Source of the DNA: an uncultured Erysipelotrichaceae bacterium
GTDB taxonomy: Bacteria; Bacillota_I; Bacilli_A; RF39; UBA660
DNA: 11,059 nt
Assembly (NCBI GenBank): GCA_902797005.1
Contig: CADBRE010000045.1
Span: forward strand, 1 to 11,059
Direction: 5' to 3'
Shown one piece after another: positions 6,757 through 11,059 of the stretch. Below the pieces are notes generated by a model. That model was given only the letters and a program-made list of their open reading frames with translations. It was not told where the DNA came from and made no database searches. The first letter of the stretch is position 1. The number at the start of each line of letters is the position of its first letter. Position numbers and translations under genes: made by a program.

Positions 6757-6779
6757 GAAAAGTTATTCTTTCCTTTTTT
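6755..6779 (+). terminator. Terminator of the coiled-coil operon
   Basis: AGGAAA (6755-6760) pairs with TTTCCT (6769-6774), which can be extended over a bulged A, and the T run continues to 6779. The left arm begins inside the stop codon. A weak but well-placed hairpin. Confidence 0.65.
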
Positions 6780-6788
6780 CTTTGCATG

Positions 6789-6811
6789 AAAAAAGCACTA
6801 GTTTAAGTGCT
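6789..6811 (-). terminator. Terminator of uppP
   Basis: On the minus strand AGCACT, a six-base loop and AGTGCT (plus coordinates 6811-6794) are followed by a run of T (6793-6789). It lies seven bases after the uppP stop. Confidence 0.85.
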
Positions 6812-6817
6812 CGGTTA

Positions 6818-7621
6818 TTACATAAATATTATAATTAGTATTCCTAGTATAAGTGTATATATACTAAAGTATTTTAAGTTTCCATCTTTAACAGCTTTAA
6901 TAAACCATCTAAGTGTATAGTATGAAACTACAAATGAAGCTATAAAACCTAGACCATAAGGTAATATAAGTTCATGAATATTACTAACTTCAAGTAAATC
7001 TTTTATTCCAAGTATTGTTGTTCCAACACTTACTGGTATATAAAGCATAAAACTATACTTAAGTGCTGTTTCTCTGTCCATTTTTCTAAATAATCCACCA
7101 ATTAATGTAGATCCACTTCTACTAATTCCAGGAATAACAGCTACTACTTGAGAAAGTCCAACAACAACCGCGTCAATGATACTTAAATCTTTATCTTTTC
7201 TAGCCCCTTTAATCTTGCTTACTAAAAATAAGAACAAAGCTGTTATTAAGAATGACACACCAACTATCTTTGTACTATTTAGCTTCTCTTCAATAAAATC
7301 TTTAAACAAAAAACCAACTATTCCAATAGGGATGCTACCTAGTACAATTAACAAACAATACCTAAAGTCTTTTTTAGTTTCATCTGTCTTTCTCTTAAAG
7401 TATAAAAAGAAGTTTTTAACAAGTCTTACAAGATCATCTTTATAAATTAGTAAAATAGCAAGTAAACTACCAAAGTTAACAATTATTTCAAAGTTTAAAT
7501 CACTAGCACCTAAATCTAAAAGCTTTCTTAAAATAAATACATGACCGCTTGATGAGATAGGCAGAGGTTCAGTAAGACCTTGTACTATTCCTAAAAATAC
7601 ATATTTTAAAATCTCTATCAT
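6818..7621 (-). CDS. uppP: Undecaprenyl-diphosphatase UppP (BacA family)
   Basis: A 267-residue polytopic membrane enzyme that removes one phosphate from undecaprenyl diphosphate, regenerating the lipid carrier for peptidoglycan and other wall polymers; BacA-type enzymes are linked to bacitracin tolerance. The two signature stretches are intact: Q14-G-L-T-E18 with P-I-S-S-S-G-H27 (21-27), and P-G-I-S-R-S-G (164-170). By comparison with E. coli, Glu18, Ser24, His27 and Arg168 are the likely catalytic residues. Length is normal, and about seven or eight hydrophobic segments are visible. I start at ATG 7621; an in-frame GTG at 7630 lies inside the AGGTGAT ribosome site. It has its own near-consensus promoter and terminator and is the only convincing minus-strand gene in the window. 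Confidence 0.96.
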   Translation of the reverse strand: MIEILKYVFLGIVQGLTEPLPISSSGHVFILRKLLDLGASDLNFEIIVNFGSLLAILLIYKDDLVRLVKNFFLYFKRKTDETKKDFRYCLLIVLGSIPIGIVGFLFKDFIEEKLNSTKIVGVSFLITALFLFLVSKIKGARKDKDLSIIDAVVVGLSQVVAVIPGISRSGSTLIGGLFRKMDRETALKYSFMLYIPVSVGTTILGIKDLLEVSNIHELILPYGLGFIASFVVSYYTLRWFIKAVKDGNLKYFSIYTLILGILIIIFM

Positions 7622-7625
7622 TTTT

Positions 7626-7632
7626 ATCACCT
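7626..7632 (-). promoter_or_regulatory. Ribosome binding site deciding the uppP start
   Basis: AGGTGAT on the minus strand lies four bases before the ATG at 7621-7619. The GTG at 7630-7628 belongs to this site. Confidence 0.75.
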
Positions 7633-7637
7633 ATTTA

Positions 7638-7666
7638 ATTATATACTAAACTAATTAACTTTACAA
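7638..7666 (-). promoter_or_regulatory. Promoter of uppP
   Basis: On the minus strand TTGTAA (7666-7661), 17 bases, then a perfect TATAAT (7643-7638), only a few bases before the ribosome site. Confidence 0.8.
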
Positions 7667-7730
7667 TCAAAAAAGAATTGTATTTGCATAAATGATACTA
7701 AAATAAATACATTATTAATGGGTGCTTCTA

Positions 7731-7940
7731 ATGCTAAGAATAATAATGTTTTTTGCTGGTGTGTATCTTTGTGGATTATCAATTACTTTTATGATAATAT
7801 ATCTAAACCTATTAAATCAAGGGTATAATTTTTTAGAATATGTCAATTTTATAATTAGTAAGCCCGTTATATTAGGTGGAGTATTAGGTGCAGTTTTAAT
7901 ACTTATTTCAATATATAAAAAGAAAGGAAAAATAAAATGA
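7731..7940 (+). CDS. Small two-helix membrane protein, unknown
   Basis: A 69-residue protein with two hydrophobic segments (about residues 4-27 and 45-62) and a basic end KKKGKIK, so both termini probably face the cytoplasm. I do not recognise a family. The start is ATG 7731 with GGGTG (7720-7724) upstream; an in-frame GTG at 7722 is part of that site. Its stop overlaps the next start (ATGA, 7937-7940), so the two are translationally coupled and probably work together. No clear promoter is visible in the 90 bp shared with uppP on this strand; TTGCAT (7684-7689) with TACATT 18 bases further on is a weak candidate. Confidence 0.7.
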   Translation: MLRIIMFFAGVYLCGLSITFMIIYLNLLNQGYNFLEYVNFIISKPVILGGVLGAVLILISIYKKKGKIK

Positions 7941-8569
7941 TATATGCTTATGATATATTAGTAAACTTAAATGAAAGATTAATAGATTTCTATGACTGGA
8001 ACGATTCAGATGAATTAACTCATATTAGAAGAGTGCCGCTTTTCAAAGTTAATGACAAAACCTATTTTGATTTGCTTTATAAAAAGGTAAGAATTGATGA
8101 AGAACTTATGTTAACAATTAAAGAGAAGACTCAAATATTTACATCAAAAAATCTTGAAACAATTGACTATGCTGCATGCTTTACTAACAGTACTAATGCA
8201 TTTATAGTTACATTTGACTCTAAAGGATTTACAGCACTAAAAAGCAAATTCCTAGTTAATGAAGAACTTGAAATAACAGATTTATCTTCTAAAATGAGAG
8301 AAACCATAATAAACTATAATATAATTAATAATAAAGTATCATTAAACAAAATGACTAGAGAAGAAAGTAGTAAATTAAAAGCAATAATTTCTGAATTAGA
8401 AAAAATAAAAGATGATAAAAAGAAAATAGATTACTTATATTACGAATGGTTTAATGAAAATGGAAATAATAACAACTATAATACATTACTAGAGTCATTA
8501 TCAAAAGAATTCACTTTAAAACATAATGAGTTTTTAGAAATATTAAATCTCTTAACATTACAAAAATAA
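7937..8569 (+). CDS. DUF3603/YjbA-like protein, function unknown
   Basis: A 210-residue soluble protein. The first 40 residues follow the pattern I associate with the UPF0736/DUF3603 family (B. subtilis YjbA): a short opening strand (I-Y-A-Y-D-I-L-V-N), then F-Y-D-W with an acidic stretch, then V-P-L-F-K-V (33-38). The later K-S-K-F-L-V (102-107) could match that family's K-S-R-L-I-P. The match is by eye and remote. The second half is helical and lysine-rich. No catalytic motif, signal peptide or membrane helix is seen. It is coupled to the small membrane gene before it through ATGA, with GAAAGGA upstream. The final codons form the left arm of a terminator hairpin. It may instead be a lineage-specific protein. 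Confidence 0.65.
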   Translation: MIYAYDILVNLNERLIDFYDWNDSDELTHIRRVPLFKVNDKTYFDLLYKKVRIDEELMLTIKEKTQIFTSKNLETIDYAACFTNSTNAFIVTFDSKGFTALKSKFLVNEELEITDLSSKMRETIINYNIINNKVSLNKMTREESSKLKAIISELEKIKDDKKKIDYLYYEWFNENGNNNNYNTLLESLSKEFTLKHNEFLEILNLLTLQK

Positions 8570-8589
8570 TGTATATAAGAGATTTTTTT
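8545..8589 (+). terminator. Long bipartite terminator after the DUF3603-like gene
   Basis: Outer stem AAATCTCTTA (8545-8554) / TAAGAGATTT (8576-8585), inner stem ACATTA / TAATGT (8555-8560, 8567-8572), six-base loop, then T to 8589. The stop codon is in the inner right arm. Confidence 0.88.
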
Positions 8590-8604
8590 GTAAATAATAA
8601 CACC

Positions 8605-8612
8605 AGAGGTGA
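8605..8612 (+). promoter_or_regulatory. Ribosome binding site deciding the lipoprotein start
   Basis: AGAGGTGA lies four bases before ATG 8617. An in-frame ATG at 8569 sits within the preceding terminator and has no ribosome site. Confidence 0.8.
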
Positions 8613-8616
8613 ACAA

Positions 8617-9159
8617 ATGAAAAGAATAGTAATTATCCTATCGTGTGTATTTTTATTAGTCGGATGCTCTTTTACAAATAGTCCTAAAAAAGCAGTAGAT
8701 GAATTATTCAAAAAATATCAATCATTAGATGAAGCAGTTTTAAATGATTTAGAGCTAACAAGTGAAAGCTCAGTGCTATCTGGAAGTGAACAAAGAAGTG
8801 AATATATGAAAGCGATGAAAATGCAATACTCTGATTTAAAATATGAAATAACTAATGAAGAAATAAATGGAGATGAAGCAGTAGTAACTGCTAAAATTAG
8901 TGTATATGATTTTTATAAAGTACAGAAACAAGCTAATGAATATTTAAATGCACATATGGATGAGTTTATGACAAATAATGCTTTTGATAACAACAAGTTT
9001 ATGTCATATAAAATAAAACAGATGCAAGAAACATCTGAAAGAGTAGAATACACAATAAACATTGACTTAGAAAAAAAGGATAATGAATGGAAAGCAGATG
9101 CATTTGATAGAACTACTTTAGAAAAAATACATGGAACCTATAATTATGAACAAAACTAG
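8617..9159 (+). CDS. Lipoprotein of unknown function, possibly NTF2-like
   Basis: A 180-residue secreted lipoprotein. It starts M-K-R, followed by a hydrophobic helix and the lipobox L14-V-G-C17, so Cys17 would be lipid-modified by Lgt and exposed after LspA cleavage. The mature part begins with a helix (K-K-A-V-D-E-L-F-K-K-Y), then alternates strands and helices and ends with a W-K-A-D-A-F strand and a short L-E-K-I-H-G-T-Y tail. That layout recalls the DUF4878/NTF2-like lipoproteins common in Bacillota, but I see no residue that proves it. Starting at ATG 8617 removes sixteen residues that would lie upstream of the signal peptide. It is placed between two terminators and next to the carboxypeptidase, and may act in the envelope; no ligand or enzyme role can be read. 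Confidence 0.85.
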   Translation: MKRIVIILSCVFLLVGCSFTNSPKKAVDELFKKYQSLDEAVLNDLELTSESSVLSGSEQRSEYMKAMKMQYSDLKYEITNEEINGDEAVVTAKISVYDFYKVQKQANEYLNAHMDEFMTNNAFDNNKFMSYKIKQMQETSERVEYTINIDLEKKDNEWKADAFDRTTLEKIHGTYNYEQN

Positions 9160-9170
9160 GTTCTTTTTTT
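9134..9170 (+). terminator. Terminator of the lipoprotein gene
   Basis: GAACCTA (9134-9140) pairs with TAGGTTC (9157-9163) around a 16-base loop, followed by seven T. The stop codon TAG is part of the right arm. Confidence 0.85.
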
Positions 9171-9192
9171 ATATTTATAAACATAAATTAAA

Positions 9193-10248
9193 ATGATGAA
9201 AAAGATATTATTTTTATTAGTTTTATTATTACCAATTAATTTATTTGCTTTAGAGAGTTATGTAGTAATGGATGGTGAAAGTGGTAGGGTTCTAGCTAGC
9301 TCGAATAAAGATGAGAAAATGTTAATTGCTAGCACGACTAAAATAATGACAACTATCGTGGCACTTGAAAATGCTGATACAACTAGTGTAGTATGCGCGA
9401 AAGATGAAATAAAAAGTGTTTATGGATCGATGATATATCTAGAAGAAAATGAGTGCATGACACTTTATGATTTGCTTGTTGGACTTATGCTTAGAAGTGG
9501 AAATGATGCCGCAATGGTAATAGCTACAAATACACTTGGATATGATAAGTTTATAGACAAGATGAACGAAACTGCTTCAAGAATTGGAATGAAGAATACA
9601 CTTTTTGAAAACCCACATGGATTAGATGACGAAAGTAAAAATACTTCAACTGCATATGATTTGGCTTTACTTATGAGATACGCTATGGAGAATAAAGTCT
9701 TTAGAGAGATAACTAGCACTAAAAAGTTTACAACTTCTTCTAGCATAAAAACTCATCTTTGGCTAAATAAAAATAAGCTATTGAGTACATATAAATATGC
9801 AACAGGTGGTAAAATAGGGTACACTACTAAATCTGGACACATATTTGTATCTAGTAGTACAAAAGCAAGTGAAAACTTAATAGTAGTGACAATGAAAGAT
9901 GAAGATCAATTTAATACACATAAGAATCTTTATGAAAAATACTATAAGACTTATGATAAATATAAAGTACTTGATAGATATACATTTTTACTTAGTGAAG
10001 ACTATTACAAAGATTATCACTTATATATAAAGGAAGATGTAAATGTAATGCTTTCTAAGGAAGATAAGATTGATATAAAGTTTGAAATAATCAAAAAGAA
10101 AGAAGTAAAAAGTAAAGATGTAGTGGGTTATGCTAAAGTGTATGTTAATGATGAATATATAACTGAAGCTAAAATATATGCTCTTAAGAATGAAAATAAA
10201 GACATTTCTTTAAAAAGACGAATACTTAATTTGTTTAAAACGCACTAA
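9193..10248 (+). CDS. D-alanyl-D-alanine carboxypeptidase (DacA/DacF type, peptidase S11)
   Basis: A 351-residue exported penicillin-binding protein that would remove the terminal D-Ala from wall pentapeptides and limit cross-linking. A signal peptide (1-19, cleavage after L-F-A) is followed by the S11 domain: S47-T-T-K50 (nucleophile Ser47 and general base Lys50), S102-G-N104, and K207-I-G209 in 'GGKIGYT', where the textbook motif is KTG. Residues about 260-335 look like the beta-rich C-terminal domain of PBP5-like enzymes, and the end L-K-R-R-I-L-N-L-F-K could be a short amphipathic membrane anchor. The gene has two adjacent ATGs (9193, 9196) and no recognisable Shine-Dalgarno sequence. It starts only 23 bases after the previous terminator, so a very short leader is possible. 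The 3' end forms a hairpin. Confidence 0.93.
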   Translation: MMKKILFLLVLLLPINLFALESYVVMDGESGRVLASSNKDEKMLIASTTKIMTTIVALENADTTSVVCAKDEIKSVYGSMIYLEENECMTLYDLLVGLMLRSGNDAAMVIATNTLGYDKFIDKMNETASRIGMKNTLFENPHGLDDESKNTSTAYDLALLMRYAMENKVFREITSTKKFTTSSSIKTHLWLNKNKLLSTYKYATGGKIGYTTKSGHIFVSSSTKASENLIVVTMKDEDQFNTHKNLYEKYYKTYDKYKVLDRYTFLLSEDYYKDYHLYIKEDVNVMLSKEDKIDIKFEIIKKKEVKSKDVVGYAKVYVNDEYITEAKIYALKNENKDISLKRRILNLFKTH

Positions 10249-10268
10249 TACATATTTTAGTTGCGTTT
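10238..10268 (+). terminator. Hairpin at the end of the carboxypeptidase gene
   Basis: AAACGCACTAA (10238-10248) pairs with TTAGTTGCGTTT (10257-10268) with one bulged base. The stop codon is in the left arm. The T-run after it is weak (TTT, then AGTC), and its right arm includes the -35 box of the next gene, so it may be a leaky terminator. Confidence 0.6.
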
Positions 10269-10288
10269 AGTCTAGAAAGTGTTATAAT
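10261..10288 (+). promoter_or_regulatory. Extended -10 promoter of the 131-residue gene
   Basis: TTGCGT (10261-10266), 16 bases, then TATAAT (10283-10288) preceded by TGT, an extended -10. The -35 lies in the hairpin arm of the preceding gene. Confidence 0.75.
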
Positions 10289-10314
10289 AAATAACTGAAT
10301 TAAGGAGGCTTAGT

Positions 10315-10710
10315 ATGTTTGGTAAGAAAAAAGATAAACAAAAAAATGATTTGCAAAGTTTTAAAAGTGAAAAGTATCAAATGAAAGAAAGTTATAATGC
10401 CGAAAATTTGGTGGTTGCTAACCTAGAGTATATTTCAAGTAATGCATCGCCATATGGACCTGTGGTTAAGAAAACAACTCAAAAGTATATATTTGAAGTA
10501 TTAAACGAAAACAATAAAGAAAGATATAGAGAAGTATTTACAGGGTTTATAGCTGATTCAGAAAGCCATTATTTTGATCTTCCATATGTTGTAAATATTA
10601 CAGCGCTAGAAGAACAATTACCATCTGTTGCAAATAGTATTTCCAAATATGGGTTACTACTAGTTTTAAATGAAATTAATAACAATAATACAAGAAAATT
10701 AAAGAAATAA
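10315..10710 (+). CDS. Small soluble protein, unknown
   Basis: A 131-residue protein I do not recognise. It starts with a very basic segment (K-K-K-D-K-Q-K), has a charged linker to about residue 30, then what looks like a compact beta-rich domain (about 31-120) with N-A-S-P-Y-G-P-V-V-K and K-Y-I-F-E-V-L-N as distinct stretches, and ends in an Asn/Lys-rich tail. There is no signal peptide or membrane segment, so it should be cytoplasmic; the basic start could bind nucleic acid or membrane lipid, but that is a guess. It has the best Shine-Dalgarno sequence in the window (AAGGAGG, 10302-10308), its own extended -10 promoter and its own terminator, so it is a single-gene unit that is probably well expressed. 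Confidence 0.8.
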   Translation: MFGKKKDKQKNDLQSFKSEKYQMKESYNAENLVVANLEYISSNASPYGPVVKKTTQKYIFEVLNENNKERYREVFTGFIADSESHYFDLPYVVNITALEEQLPSVANSISKYGLLLVLNEINNNNTRKLKK

Positions 10711-10738
10711 ATAATAATTAATCTATTTAAATGATTAC

Positions 10739-10767
10739 AAAAGTAGTTGAAATATACTACTTTTTTT
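10739..10767 (+). terminator. Terminator of the 131-residue gene
   Basis: AAAAGTAGT (10739-10747) pairs with ACTACTTTT (10756-10764), eight-base loop, with the T-run continuing to 10767. Confidence 0.88.
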
Positions 10768-10819
10768 GATAAGATAATATTGTCATACAATAGACAAGTA
10801 AAGAAAGGAGATGTTAGTT

Positions 10820-10915
10820 ATGACAAGATTTGAAAAAAATGTATCAAGTTTAATGTCAAAAACTAGCATTTCTAATAAAGTGCAATATAAAGTCCTAGGG
10901 GGGGGGGCAAAATAA
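10820..10915 (+). CDS. Tiny gene interrupted by a G10 tract (31 residues as read; 48 if one G fewer)
   Basis: The ATG at 10820 follows AAAGGAG (10804-10810) by nine bases; an in-frame ATG at 10811 is too close to that site. As given, the frame encodes 31 residues (M-T-R-F-E-K-N-V-S-S...) and stops at 10913-10915, six bases after a run of ten G that encodes Gly-Gly-Gly. With nine G the frame would continue to TAA at 10965-10967, giving 48 residues, the added part being Q-N-K-L-R-E-T-L-S-A-F-V-C-F-K-I-I-T-Y. That stop touches the left arm of the terminator at 10958, exactly as other genes here end. With eleven G it would stop at 10918-10920. I recognise no family. Whether the tract is a phase-variable switch, a decayed gene or a base-count error cannot be told from one sequence. 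Confidence 0.55.
   Translation: MTRFEKNVSSLMSKTSISNKVQYKVLGGGAK
10898..10907 (+). repeat. Homopolymer of ten G
   Basis: Ten consecutive G in a strongly AT-rich region, within a small reading frame. By far the longest G or C run in the window, and of a kind prone to slipped-strand length change. Confidence 0.95.
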
Positions 10916-10957
10916 ATTAAGAGAAACCCTTAGTGCTTTCGTATGCTTTAAAATAAT

Positions 10958-10985
10958 CACATACTAATATCAGTATGTGTTTTTT
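10958..10985 (+). terminator. Terminator of the tiny G10 gene
   Basis: CACATACT (10958-10965), loop AATATC, AGTATGTG (10972-10979), then T to 10985. A clean stem followed by six T. Confidence 0.88.
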
Positions 10986-11031
10986 GCTTGTCTAAAAATA
11001 AAGACAACTATAAACAAGTCAAGCAATTTTT
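10984..11031 (+). repeat. Inverted repeats at the window end
   Basis: TTGCTTG (10984-10990) can pair with CAAGCAA (11020-11026), followed by TTTTT. An alternative hairpin TTGTCT (10988-10993) / AGACAA (11002-11007) shares bases with it, so the two exclude each other. This may be a second terminator or the leader of a gene beyond the window; no gene is seen from 10968 to 11059. Confidence 0.45.
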
Positions 11032-11059
11032 AACAATTTTTATGAAATAGTTTGAAAAT

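Noticed and set aside
7176..7445. Plus-strand 89-codon frame within uppP
   Set aside because: Lies antisense inside a clear UppP gene, has no ribosome site and no family features.
8569..8616. Earlier ATG start for the lipoprotein at 8569
   Set aside because: It falls inside a terminator hairpin, has no ribosome site, and would put sixteen residues before the signal peptide.
10968..11059. Start of a gene at the right edge (ATG at 11041)
   Set aside because: No ribosome site before it and TAG follows within a few codons (atg aaa tag).

Overview
This is an AT-rich stretch of cellular bacterial chromosome. It reads with the standard code: TGA ends the small membrane gene at 7938-7940, and every tryptophan is TGG. 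The organism makes peptidoglycan (UppP, a D,D-carboxypeptidase) and secreted lipoproteins, arginine is mostly AGA, and Shine-Dalgarno sequences are mostly of the form AGGTG(A). Together these point to a low-GC, cell-walled Bacillota, perhaps one of the uncultured Bacilli/Erysipelotrichia-like gut lineages; the lineage is inference. No phage, transposase, tRNA, rRNA or CRISPR was seen.

Layout. (1) 2-136 is the acidic C-terminal end of a cut-off gene, closed by a terminator. (2) 188-1050 holds a short rhodanese and a DedA/TVP38-type membrane protein. (3) 1136-1832 is a self-contained MntA-HepT (nucleotidyltransferase/HEPN) toxin-antitoxin module with its own near-consensus promoter and a strong terminator. 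(4) 1954-3030 is an RmuC-family DNA recombination protein; 3154-3918 is a stomatin/SPFH membrane protein. The 123 bp between them hold a striking nested palindrome. (5) 4026-6756 is a two-gene operon of divergent paralogues, both cytoplasmic coiled-coil proteins with a shared N-terminal motif, a shared motif before the tail, and acidic tails. I recognise neither; this is the best candidate for an undescribed system. (6) 6818-7621, on the minus strand, is UppP (undecaprenyl-diphosphatase), convergent with the coiled-coil pair. (7) 7731-8569 is a translationally coupled pair: a 69-residue membrane protein and a protein resembling the DUF3603/YjbA family. (8) 8617-9159 is a lipoprotein, 9193-10248 a DacA/DacF-type D-alanyl-D-alanine carboxypeptidase, 10315-10710 a small soluble unknown. 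(9) 10820-10967 is a tiny gene interrupted by a run of ten G. With one G fewer its frame would run exactly into its terminator, so it is either a phase-variable switch or a sequence error.

How the genes fit together. UppP recycles the lipid carrier for wall synthesis and the carboxypeptidase trims wall peptides, so the right half has a cell-envelope flavour. SPFH, the DedA-like protein and the lipoprotein are also envelope-associated. Genes are tightly packed: at least six stop codons lie inside or against the terminator hairpin, so the last codons of the gene form part of the stem. Several genes have a GTG inside the Shine-Dalgarno sequence that mimics an earlier start; I moved those starts to the downstream ATG or GTG.
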